Source: Scilla litardierei
Lineage: Eukaryota; Streptophyta; Magnoliopsida; Asparagales; Asparagaceae
DNA length: 64,000 bases
Assembly (NCBI GenBank): GCA_030789695.1
Contig: CM061134.1
Coordinates: forward strand, 66,873,486-66,937,485
Reading direction: 5' to 3'
Shown: piece after piece, positions 53,555 to 64,000 of the stretch
Layout of the letters: each line of letters begins with the position of its first letter
Position numbering within the stretch: the stretch's first letter is position 1
The notes under the pieces: generated by a model
Databases searched by the model: none
What the model saw: the letters and a program-made list of their open reading frames with translations, nothing else
Told to the model about the DNA's origin: nothing
Translations under genes and position numbers: made by a program

Positions 53555-55490
53555 GCACCCTTGATGCCTTGATTTATTCCTGCCGTTGTGCTGCCCGTTT
53601 CTGCTGGGTCCTGTTGCACTTTTTGTCCCCCCCCTCCCCTCACTTATTATGGTATTCTCTTTTTGATCATATCTTTTTATATCTATTTTGGGAGAGAGGG
53701 AGAGTTTTTGGTGACACTTATATCTATGTATCGCTCATATCTGTGCATGCATCATGTCCGCATCATATTTTTATTTCTTTATTTTACCTTTTTCTTTTCA
53801 TTTTTCCATGCATGCATCCTCACTTGCCCCTCCCATCGCTTGTCTCTCGGTGTGCCACACTTTGCACATTGAGGATACTGTGCCATTTAGCTTGGGTGAG
53901 TGAGTTCTCATGTTCTTTTTCGATTTGCCACCTTTATTTTTAGTTTTTCACACCATTTTTTCGCTTTTGCACTTATTTTTCATCACTTTTCTTTTATTTT
54001 GCCATGCATCACGTTTTTCTTATTTTCCTGTGTGCCGCATTGCATAGTTTCTATTTTCCCTTTATCTTTATTTCTTTTTCATCTCATGCTAGAGATGACT
54101 TTTCTATGATGATGATGACGTTGGATTTAGCTTATTCTATATGCATGCTATATTTGTCATGTCTTAGGTTTTATTTCAGATATCAGATGCTATGACTTGC
54201 TTTGCATTTAGAATAGTAACCCACACCTTTTTCCGCATGAAAATGGATGAAATTTTATTATTAGCTGAGTCTGAATATTCATATGTATGCTATCACAAAA
54301 AACACACCAAGATTCACGCATTGAATGCTTATATCTGGAGTACTGACTTTCTTTTCCTATATCACTTCTATATGCATGAATTGTACACTTCACTTCAGGA
54401 TGATTGAATGATGTTAGCTATGATATATCTGGATTAGTTAGCTTTTTTGTGATCGAAACTGAGTAGATTAGATTACCCTGCTGAAGTTGTCGTGCATGTC
54501 TTATAGAGTGAACCGAGAGTTATATTTATTTCTTTCTCCACAAATCTTGAACATCATTTCTCTACTTTTCAAATCATTGGTGAATCTCCCCTTAGTGATT
54601 CTATTTTATGGCATTTTATCCCGCTACTAATTCCTAGCTCCAAATCTCTTATTCTATAAAATAAAAAAAAAGAGAGAAAAACATTCTTGTACATCATTAT
54701 CTCTCTCTGAGTTGGGATCGTTGTGTATATATTGCTTAATGCAAAAAAAAACAAAAAAAAAAAAAAAGAGGAAAAATCCTCAATGAAAGATCCCATCTCA
54801 CTTTCTTTCTTTCTTCTTTCTTTTCGTTGCTTTTGGAGCTATATGTATAAAAAATTGGGGATGTAAATATTTTTTTTGCCACCATGCTTATAGATAAGCT
54901 TGGGGGAGGGGATCCATTGATGTGTGAGAGAGTGACTACTTGACATTGCACGACAACCTAGGCTAAGTAATATTCTATACTCAGTGAGATTATTTTAGTT
55001 TTACGAAATCCAGAAATCTAAGCCTAGCGTTCATTTCATGAAATCCATACTTTTCTATTCTCTCTATTCTATAGTGTGATACTTTTATACTCCAGATAGA
55101 AAGCGTTCAATTGAAAAGTGTGTGATCTGTGATTTGTATACCGCTTTAAATGATTCAGACGACGTTAATTTTAAAATTATTCCGTTTTTCATGATTATAA
55201 CGTTTTTCGTGGGTTTTCTATTTCTATTTGCACTATTATACTATGATATCAAAATAAATTCCTTTGACATGAGTTTTTCATTCGGTGCATGCTATAAGAG
55301 TAAGTGAAACCCGCGTCCTGAGAAAATGATCGAGTATCCTACCTCTTCGCTTCTTTCTTTCTTTCTTCTTTATTTTCATTTCGTTTTCATTCTTCTTCAT
55401 TTTTCATTTTTTCATTTTCCGCCGGTTTTCGTTTTCCAAATCCACCGGGTTCGCCTTTTACTTATCTTCCTCGAGGACGAGTAAGAGGCA
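53555..55490 (+). other. 3' untranslated region of element J
   Basis: T-rich, no gene. A-rich runs lie near 54,660 and 54,740-54,770. AGCTTGGGGGAGGGG at 54,897-54,910 duplicates the terminal polypurine tract; a weaker copy is at about 53,888, and another lies in the pol end at 50,004. Confidence 0.7.
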
Positions 55491-55504
55491 AGCTTGGGGG
55501 ATTT
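55491..55504 (+). other. Polypurine tract of element J
   Basis: AGCTTGGGGGATTT directly precedes the 3' LTR. Confidence 0.75.
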
Positions 55505-57322
55505 TGATCACTCCTTATTTTACACCTTTTTCCCGCATATTTGCATGCCATTTAGATCGCCCAAATCATGTTTTTCACGATATATCGACGATATTGCGAT
55601 GCTTTTCACGATTTGTTGTTTTTGTCGCATTTCAGGTGATTTGGCGCGATTTGGAGTGATCTCGAGATGCGCTTACTCTAGACGGTCACCGACGACCTCC
55701 TCGAGGGGTATTTTGCTGATTGGAGAGGAGCGGAAGAAGAATGGACGTCGCAGGAGCGACGAGGAGGCCAAAACAAGCAGATTGGGCATTCTTTGTGTCC
55801 CACTCGGCCGAGTGGAGGAGCCACTCGGCCGACCAGCGAGACACTGCTCGGCCGACCAGTTCAGACACGATTTCTATGTGCACTCGGCCGAGCACCGAAG
55901 ACCACATCGGCCGAGTGACGATACCACGTCCGCCCGAGTGGCGCCCAGACGAAGCCCTTCCAAAACATCGAAGTTACTGTTTTTTGGCTGCCTGAACTTC
56001 AGAAGACCCACTCGGCCGAGTGGTAAATCCCGTCCGCCCGAGTGCAGTGAAGTCATCGGCCGAGTGACGACAACTCACTCGGCCGAGCCACCCCCGAACT
56101 GAAGACCCCTGAAAGACCCGACTTACTGGAAAATTGCAGGGTTTTCACTCGGCCGAGCGACTTTTGTCACTCGGCCGAGTGCGATGCGCTGCCTGTAGCG
56201 AAAACTGCGGAAAACAGGCTGTGCAGGGGTATTTTGGTCACGATTTTTGGACGATTTTTGGGGCTATTTAAGCCATGTTTTTACCCTAGTTTGGAGAGCT
56301 CTCTCTTAGATTTTTTTGCAGCTTTTTAGATTAGTTTTTTTAGCTTTATTCTTGTGATTGGAGAAGGAGCAAAACTTGGATTTTTGTTGGATTAATTGAA
56401 GAACTACATTGGTTTGCATCTCTTTTCCCTAAAAATTCTATTTTTATTGTTTATATCATTGTTGTGATGAATTCTATTGCTTATCTCAACGATTATTTTT
56501 GTGATCTTGCTATGATTTGTGAGTAGTCTCCACGTCTTGGGGCGTGGGGATGAACCCTACAAGCCCACTTTCATATTTGTGATGAATTGGTAGAAATTGA
56601 GCTAGAATTGCTATTAGAGATTAGATTGGGATCGATTTACTACGGATTGCTAGGTATTCATATCAATTGGGATTTGCAAGAGATTGGATCCCAATTTGAT
56701 AGGAAGCCCTAGAAATCCGAATTGGGTTGGAGTCGGATTTTCGAAATATCGGTTTGCAAGAGATTGGACCGATACTAGGATTCCCGGTTGCAATTCTATA
56801 CCGATACCCGTTTGCAAGAGATTGGACGGGTAGGAACTATCCTAATCTAGATCGTGGACCGAGTTTGCAAGAGATTGGGCTCGGTGCGCGATTGGACGAT
56901 GATGTTGATCCTAATGCTAGCTTCCCTAGGGTAGGGTTTGCAAGAGATTGGACCCGACCCTAGGATAGCTATAGACCGGCAACAGCGCGAGAGCGTGAGC
57001 TTGGTTCTACATTCAGTTGCAACTAGTTCATCCGAATTCTCATTCTAGCAATTTTGATACCGATGAACCACATTTATGAAGTATGGTGTGTAGCGGGGAT
57101 TCCCCATTCCCTAGACGTTCTTTATTTGATTTGATATTTCGCACATTTGTCTGACGATTGTGACAGGATCGCCAAAGGCAAATTTCTCTTCCTAAATAGC
57201 CAGGTTGATCGGAGCAAGCACAGTCATTCGTCCTCCCTGTGTTCGATACCCCGCTCGTTGCTACACCGTGCACTTGCGGTAAAACTACAACCGTTCTTTT
57301 GGGTCACGTCCCGGAGCGATCA
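55505..57322 (+). repeat. 3' LTR of element J
   Basis: 1,818 bp, direct repeat of the 5' LTR including palindromes and leader hairpins. Its last 20 bp differ from the 5' copy far more than the rest. Confidence 0.93.
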
Positions 57323-57327
57323 GCGCC

Positions 57328-57571
57328 TGCAAACACAAAGGTTTGTTCTTCTAAGAATTTTATTTTCAAATGTTTATATTTGATCTGTTCTTGTACGGTC
57401 GGTTCGCATCCCTCCTTAGATAGTAATGATCATGCATATCTTTTTTATTCCGTAAATTTTTTCATACAAAAGTGTTTTTATTATTTTTCTTCTTCTGTTG
57501 CTCCCCCTGTCTGCTAAGCCTAGGGCTAGGCATTGGGAAAATCCCTATGGAAGCCTCTTTAAACCCCTTCA
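57328..57571 (+). repeat. Candidate copia-type LTR I, right end
   Basis: Continues 44,271 after removal of J and one target duplication copy. Ends TTCA at 57,571, followed after one base by TGGTACCAAAGC (57,573-57,584), close to the copia primer-binding site TGGTATCAGAGC. Confidence 0.5.
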
Positions 57572-58257
57572 GTGGTACCAAAGCTTAGCTTTACCATGGA
57601 TCTAATTTTTTTGCTATTATTTCGGCCTCATTTTGTATTTTTTATTTTTTTCAAAGGGAATGCCCTTTTACTAATGTATAGTAAATTTAGGATGCGGAGC
57701 TACCCGAAGTTGCTAATGGCAGGAGATCCATGGAGTTAAGATGGAGACAAAGAGGCACTTTGCAATGTTCCTAGGTGGTGGCCTTCTTGCTTGGACCATG
57801 GAGTTGCCTATGGGTGATAGTGATGAAATGATAGATGGAAACTTAAATAAGCGTGTCCTAAATGCCAAAAAATTCAACCATAATGCACACATTAATGACT
57901 TTCGAAAGATCACATAACAATAATCAACTAAGTAATCAAAAGATGTAAGATAATATATCAATAACAAAGTGAAGAATAATTTGATAGATACTATATCCAA
58001 GTTTTGAAATGAGTTGGTAGGGTTTGAACTCAACCAGTGAAGTATGAACTTCTATGGAAAGGTTCAAACTATGCAATCAAACTATAAATAAAGGATGTCT
58101 ATCACGAGAAATTGGCTATTATCACCTATATGGCTGGATTAATAAATGTCCGACCCCTTAAATAATGTACCCTAAAAGGCCACAGTTCAAAGAGGAATCA
58201 TATTTCATAAGGCTTGCATATTGTTGAGTGTATTTTATATGCATTTCTCCACCCCCT
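57572..58257. other. Unassigned internal remnant left of element G
   Basis: Begins with the copia-like primer-binding site and an ATG at 57,596, but no frame with recognisable Gag follows. A TGTTGAG at 58,222 resembles the LTR start of G and may be an alternative left end or a partial duplication. Confidence 0.4.
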
Positions 58258-59860
58258 TGTTGCGTATTGCTGTTTCTAACCAATGTTGTTTTGATGATGA
58301 TCATAATATTATGTTGTTGCTAATGTCGCTCATGTTTTAGTCTTTTAGTTATCTATTGAAGAATGTCACTTTTGGAGACTAAATGCTTGGTGCAAGGATG
58401 GACATCAAGTGGAGCAATGCCAAAGCTTGGACATGTGGTGCCAAAGTTTGGAGATGATGGAGGAGCATCAATGCATCAAGGTTGAAGCCATAGACTCTAA
58501 AAGAAGTAATGTAATCCATGTAATATTTCATTTATTGCTTTTCTATTTTTGAGTCCAGGTTTAATGTAATGCCTTGATAGATGGATTAACTCATTCATGC
58601 ATATGCATTTCCTATCATAGTGAGCCTTAGGATTATCATAGAATCCAACCCAATAGGTTCATCCTGCATTAAACTATAATTGGAGTTTTTGGCTCTCCTT
58701 CAGTCGACTGATGAAGGCACGACAGGAGACTGGGTGATTCAAGGCGCCTGCCAAGCCTTCTACAGCCGACTGATATACACAGCTCAAGTCAACTTATTTC
58801 TTGACTGTACTTGAGTTTTTCGCCTCAGTTGACTGAAGTTCATTTTACAGTCCCCAGTCTTCCAACAGTCGCCTGGGAATTGACCTACAGTCAGCTGTGC
58901 ACAACTTGCATTTTCTGGGCTTCATCCCAGTTTGCAAGTCAGTCGACTGATGAAGTATTTACAATCGCCTGTATATTTACAGTCGCCTGTGACATGGGCA
59001 TCTATCATCTGAAAATAATAAGTGCGAAAGTTGCATTTTCTCAACTCCTTTCCATCCTAAGTGGTAGTCGTCTACTGAAGGATATTCAGTCGCATATCCA
59101 TTTACAGTCGCCTGTAAATTGTTCTACAGTCGTCTGTGCACAACTTGCATTTTCTGTGCTTCATCCCAATTTGCAAGTCAGTCGATTGATGAAGTATATA
59201 CAGTTGTCTGTCTATTTACAATCGCATGTTTAGTCTTCTACAGTCGCATGTCCTAGCTCTGAATATAACCGTTGGGAATTTTATAGCCGTTGACCAATCG
59301 ACTGTCAGTTGTTCATCAGTCGAATGTTTGTGTCATAAACTGCCAAAATCTAGCCGTTGCAGAATTATTCATTTTGGCTTTTTACTTGGGTTTGAGGGTT
59401 TCTTTTGGCTTCCTATATATAGGAGAGGACTGAGTTCATTAGAACTTCTTGAGACTATTGAAAATCATTAGAGTTTAATTAAGCCACTCTCAAACTCTCC
59501 CATTTTCCTCTTAGAGCTCTTTATCTCCTTCATGCTATGAAGTCAAGCTCAAGGGAAATCATCCAAGTGCTTTTAAGCCAATCTCATCACATGGAGATCC
59601 TCTTCCATGCCTTGCATTCATTAATAAGTAAGGTTATCATCAAGGCATAGGTAAGAGTATTTGTTTTACTATGTGTTTCATTGAAACCCGAATTCTCTTT
59701 ATGGAAATTAGATACTCTCTTTGTGAGAGTTACTTTCTTTGTGGGAGTTTTGTGTCCTAGTGTAGGACTAACCCTAATTCTCTGTGTGGGAGTTAGTAAT
59801 TCTCTGTGTGTGAGTTTGACCCTTGTGTAGGGTTGTTGGGTTCTTGTAGGACAAAATCCT
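58258..59860 (+). repeat. 5' LTR of element G, 3' end deleted
   Basis: Diverged from LTR C but collinear: CAGTCG array about 58,700-59,330, TATATATAG near 59,413, splice-donor-like GTAAGAG near 59,651, hairpin train about 59,700-59,850 with ACTCTC/GAGAGT, GTCCT/AGGAC and ACCCT/AGGGT. Confidence 0.8.
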
Positions 59861-59890
59861 GTTGATCTACTTATAGGGTTAGGCCTATAG

Positions 59891-61735
59891 GACATCACAG
59901 AGTCGCCATTTGAGAAGCCTATTACACCCGCGGCTTCAAGAACAAAAGCAGAGATGGACTCGATCAAATTCAATGCGAATGCTATGAATGCATTCCATTG
60001 TGCCCTCGTTCACAATGAGTTCAACCGCATCTCCATGTGCAAAACGGCCAATGAAATTTGGCATACATTGGATATTTCTCATGAATGGACTTCGAAGGTA
60101 AGAAATCTAAACAATGTGTAATTAAATCTAAATATGAGTTGTTTAAGATGCAGTAAGGTGAAAACATCTCGGAGATGTTCACAAGGGTCACATATATCGT
60201 GAACGCTTTGGAAGGACTTAGTAATGTGATTTTCCAAGAGGATCGAGTAGAGAAGATCCTTGACTCGCTCACATCTCAATGGGAGTCAAAGGCCAACGGT
60301 ATTTGGAGTCTAACGACACGTCCAAATACACCGTTGAGGAGTTCATTGGGAATCTCATGACGTATGAAGTGAAGCTTCAACACAAGAAGGAGATTCAACC
60401 ATCCAAGCTCGAGAGGCCATAGAAGTAAAAAGGGGGTTGCATTCCATGCCGAGAAGGAACCAATCAAGTGGAGAAAGAAATTCCATCGAGAAGCGTCTGG
60501 TGAAGATGATGGAGAAGAAGATGCTAGCAATGATGATTTCATCGAGCTTGCCAAGCAATTCATGGCATTCCTCAAGGGCATGCAAGGTAAATCTTTGTCA
60601 AAGTTTGCCTCCATTTCTAACAAGGTTCATGCTTGTTACAGTTGCAGTGGTAAAGGTCAGCGCTCTACCGAATGCCCTTCCAAACCTTTCAAAGATTACT
60701 ACAAAGGGAAATGGAAGAAACATTGGGAAGGTGAGTCCAAATTCAAGAACCAAAAGAAGAGACTTGTCGGCACTTTCGATGACTCGGATGAGGACTCATT
60801 GAGTGACGAAGAAGATCAAATGGAGCAAGCCCACATGTGCTTCATGGCAAAAGAGGAAGGGTCTTCGTCAAGCTCTAGCAAGGAGGAAAGCGATGGTGAA
60901 GAAAAGGAGGAGCCAAATCTACACTATGAGGAGCTTGAGTATCGTTTCAATGTTGCCTCCAACATGGCAAGTAAGTGCATTGACTCATATACTAAATTGA
61001 AAGCTAAATTTAAAAATACTATGAGTAGGTTGCATACCTTAGAATCTACTAGTGTAAAAAATAATCATGCTTTGCATGTTTGTGACACTAGTGAGACAGA
61101 CACACTTCTCTCTCAAGTTAAGAATTTGAGCATAACCAATGAAAAATTACTAGCTTAAAACCTTAGCTTAGAAACTCGCATTCAACAACTTACATTGAAA
61201 TGTGAAGAGAAATCCCTAACGCTTATTAACTTTGTTCATGCTAGGGATTCACTCCACGGTGTGCTGGAAAAACAACATCCGACAAACCATAGAGGAGGTT
61301 TGGGATACACTCCGAAGGTGGTTACCAAATCCACCACTATTTCTTCTTATGGTGCAAATACAAGAAATTTTACAAAAGCACCTAAGAAAATTCACCATGC
61401 TTTCTTGTATAACAATAACACCAACAAGAAGCATGTAAATCATAATGTGGTGAGGAAAAATGAAAAATCATCATTTTTTTGCTAAGAAGCAAAATCCTCA
61501 CCTTATGCATGCTAAGAAAATATTTTCTACACCTAAGCATACCACATCCACCTCTCTTGCAATAGCAAAACCTTTGCCTAGGAAATCCTTGAGTTTATGG
61601 ATTCCTATTAGGTGTAGTGTGCAAGAGAGGGATAGATACATCAACTCTCTAGTTAGGGATGTGATCACCTCATGTGATTACATTAGGAAATTAAACTCCT
61701 CTTGGGTTTGGTTCCCTAATGTTAGGTCTCTCACA
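59891..61735 (+). pseudogene. gag: SIRE-like copia gag (element G), broken
   Basis: Homologous to the gag of C from the block EVPFEKP onward. Multiple frame changes up to about 60,560, a TAA near 61,156, and a further frame change near 61,470. The zinc knuckle reads CYSCSGKGQRSTEC, so the His ligand has become Gln. The coiled coil and the basic tail ending WVWFPNV are recognisable. Inactive. Confidence 0.8.
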
Positions 61736-62697
61736 CATATGCATATTGCATGTGTATTGTGCTTAAATGTTTATGTTTAGCATACCCATTGTTTGTGTGT
61801 GTTTCATAATTTTGAAAATCTTTTCAAATTTATTTTTCATAAAAATGGGGACATTGGGGTATACATTGGCATACAAGCAAATGTTGATCCATATGTATGT
61901 CAATGGGGAAGTTAATATGTTGTATGTTTAAAATATTTTAAAACATATTTTAACTCTCATTTCGGGCTGTTCTTGATATCATTGTTTACGTTTGGTTATT
62001 ATTGGTTTAAAATTCAACTCTTGGATATTGCCAACATGTTTCATGTTATATTTCCTTTTGGCAATGTGATTGATTTTTCCATATATATGCTTTGATACAC
62101 TTAGGCCCATGGCTCCAAGTATTAATTTACAATTGGTAAAGAAGATTATCTTTAAAGATATTTTATCTCTTTTTTTACAATTGGTATTAGATCCTAGAAG
62201 TCAAAAATTTGAACATTTTTATGATCTATGGGGAGCATGGGATAGTGATTGATACACACTAAATTTTACAATTTGGTATCATACATATCTTTATCTCTTG
62301 CATATTGTCACATCTTTAATTAGGATGTCAAGTTGGATATATTTGATGTCCACCTTTTTGACAATAACAAGGGGAGAGATATATGCATTATGTAAAGCAT
62401 GTTTATCATACATATGCATTTAGGGAGAGAGATATATTCATACATATGGGGAGAGATATGTGGGATTATATACAACATTCATGTGTGAATGTTATATACT
62501 TATTGCCATTGGTTTATGTAATACATGCCTATTATATGTCACCATTGTTTCTCATTATTTCAATTGGTATAATGAGTTATTTACACGTGTGTATCTCATT
62601 TTACAATTGGTGTATATAAGTAGAGTGGAACTCAGTAGCATTGTGCTTTATTTGTTTATGTTTTACATAATGTGTGTCATCATCAAAAGGGGAATAT
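61736..62697 (+). other. 3' region of element G
   Basis: Collinear with 16,935-17,863 of element C. Purine tracts are weaker (near 62,370, 62,420 and 62,685). No coding sequence. Confidence 0.65.
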
Positions 62698-64000
62698 TTT
62701 TGAGTATTGGTGTTTCATACCAATGTTATTTTGATGATGATCACAACATTATGTTGTTGCTAATGTCCCACATGTTTTAGTCTCTTAGGTATCTATTGAA
62801 GAATATCACTTTTGGAGACTAAATGCTTGGATGGACATCAAGTGGAGAAATGCCAAAAGTTGGACATGTGGTGCCAAAGCTTGAAGATGGTGGAGGAGCA
62901 TCAATGCATCAAGGTTAAAGCCATATACTCTAAGGGAAGCAATGTAATCCATGTAATATTTCATTTATTACATTTCTATTTTTGAGTCTAGGTTTAATGG
63001 AATGCCTTGAGAGATGGATTAACTCATTCAAGCATATGCATTTTCCATCTTAGTGAGCCTTAGGATTATCATAGAATCCAACCCAATAAGCTCATCTTGC
63101 CTTAAACTCAAACTGAGTTTTTGTCTCTCCTTCAGTCGACTGATGAAGGCACGACATGCGACTGGGTGATTTCAGGTGCCTGCCAAGCCTTCTACAGCTG
63201 ACTGATATGCACAGCTCAAGTCAACTTATTTCTTGACTCTTCTTGAGCTTTTCACCTCAGTTGACTGAAGTTCATTTTACAGTCGCATGTCTTCCAACAG
63301 ACGCCTGGGAATTGATCTACAGTCGTCTGTGTGCAACTTGCATTTTCTTGGCTTCATCCCAATTTGCAAGTCAGTCGACTGATGAAGTATGCATAGTCGC
63401 ATTTATATTTACAATCGCTTGTGAAATGGTCATTTATCGTCTGAAAGACGTAAGTGCGAAAATTGCAATTTCTCAACTCCTTTCCATCCTAAGTGACAGT
63501 TGTCTACTGAAGGATATCCATTCGCCTGTCTATTTACAGTTACAATTGTTTGTGCACAACTTGCATTTTCTGGGCTTCACCCCAATTCACAAGTTATTCG
63601 ACTGATGAATTATTTACAGTCGCCAGTGTAGTCATCTATGGTTGACTGTCCTGGCTTTGGTTATAGCCGTTGGGAATTTTATATCCATTGACCAGTCGAC
63701 TATCAGTTGTTCATCAGTCGACTGTATGTGCCGTAAATTGCTAAAATCAAGCTGTTACAGATTTATTCATTTTGGCTTTTTACTTGGGTTTGAGGGTTTA
63801 TTTTGGCTTCCTATATATAGGAGAGGGCTGAGTTTATTAGAACTTCTTGAGACTATTGAAAATCATTAGAGTTTAAATAAGCCACTCTCAAACTCTCTCA
63901 TTTCCCTCTTAGAGCTCTTTATGTCCTTCATGCATTGAAGTCAAGCTCAAGGGAAATCATCCAAGTGCTTTTAAGTCAATCTCATCACTTAGAGATCCTC
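62698..64000 (+). repeat. 3' LTR of element G, cut by window end
   Basis: Direct repeat of 58,258 onward. The CAGTCG array is at 63,133-63,725 and TATATATAG near 63,810. The window ends inside the leader. Confidence 0.85.

Larger units (their letters stand above)
44277..57322 (+). mobile_element. Athila element J, intact pol but no gag
   Basis: 13,046 bp with a perfect target duplication GCGCC (44,272-44,276 and 57,323-57,327). LTRs of 1,819 and 1,818 bp differ by roughly 20-25 scattered changes plus a cluster at the last 20 bp. Order: LTR, primer-binding site, a single pol frame that starts 147 bp after the primer-binding site, a palindrome array with TATA box, a broken env-like frame, a 1.9-kb T-rich 3' region, polypurine tract, LTR. 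Gag and protease are missing. Low LTR divergence suggests a fairly recent insertion, possibly mobilised by Gag from relatives. Confidence 0.93.
58258..64000 (+). mobile_element. Gag-only copia element G, relative of C (right end outside)
   Basis: LTR start TGTTGCG at 58,258 (or TGTTGAG at 58,222), similar to LTR C throughout. 5' LTR to about 59,860, broken gag about 59,891-61,735, a 3' region, and 3' LTR from 62,698 to beyond 64,000. The end of the 5' LTR, the primer-binding site and the first gag codons are deleted at 59,861-59,890. No pol. Confidence 0.85.

Overview
This window looks like intergenic nuclear DNA from a flowering plant. It is almost entirely nested LTR retrotransposons of lineages known from plants: Ty3/gypsy Athila, a Tat-type element with an antisense gene, a chromovirus-like solo LTR, and Ty1/copia SIRE/Maximus-type elements. 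I recognise no cellular host gene, rRNA or tRNA, and I cannot name the species.

Layout. 412-10,763 is the 5' part of an Athila element (A): LTR, degraded primer-binding site, gag remnant. Its gag is split by a gag-only Tat-type element (B, 2,404-9,934), which carries a 90-bp tandem array and a spliced antisense gene with its own TATA box. From about 11.2 kb begins a second antisense-gene relic (H). H holds a four-level nest: copia element C (12,979-34,273) lies in H, copia element D (18,897-33,492, minus strand) lies in the 3' LTR of C, and solo LTR E (28,452-30,900, minus strand) lies in the gag of D. C, D and E are each bounded by a perfect 5-bp target-site duplication (TSD). Further right are a solo LTR of the D family (F, 36,731-38,453), a degraded stretch with a copia integrase scrap, an old copia-type LTR (I) split by an Athila-type solo LTR (K, 42,175-43,870) and by a 13-kb Athila element (J, 44,277-57,322), and finally G, a relative of C that runs off the right edge.

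Coding state. J has one uninterrupted 1,292-codon pol frame (RT, RNase H, integrase with D-58-D-35-E) but no gag or protease, and its downstream env-like frame is broken. The gag and pol frames of A, B, C, D and G all carry stops or frameshifts. B and C keep gag without pol, so they probably depended on proteins supplied in trans. C shares its LTR ends and gag ancestry with the pol-bearing D.

Most interesting signal. The LTRs share an architecture that their families do not explain. (1) Between the TATA box and the primer-binding site lie runs of short hairpins in which the loop is constant and the stems differ but still pair. J has five hairpins with the loop TTGCAAGAGATTGG. C has six with the loop TCTTTGTGG, followed by more. 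D/F, A, K and B have analogues. One C-versus-G comparison shows a clean compensatory change (T-A to C-G). (2) U3 regions carry arrays of CG-containing palindromes, each family with its own motif. In J and D the same motif recurs directly upstream of the env-like frame, with a TATA box in J, as if U3 had been copied to make an internal promoter. (3) Solo LTR E has a chromovirus-like 3' end but a U3 homologous to that of the copia element D. Boundaries, TSDs and base pairings were read directly from the sequence. Functions are inferred.
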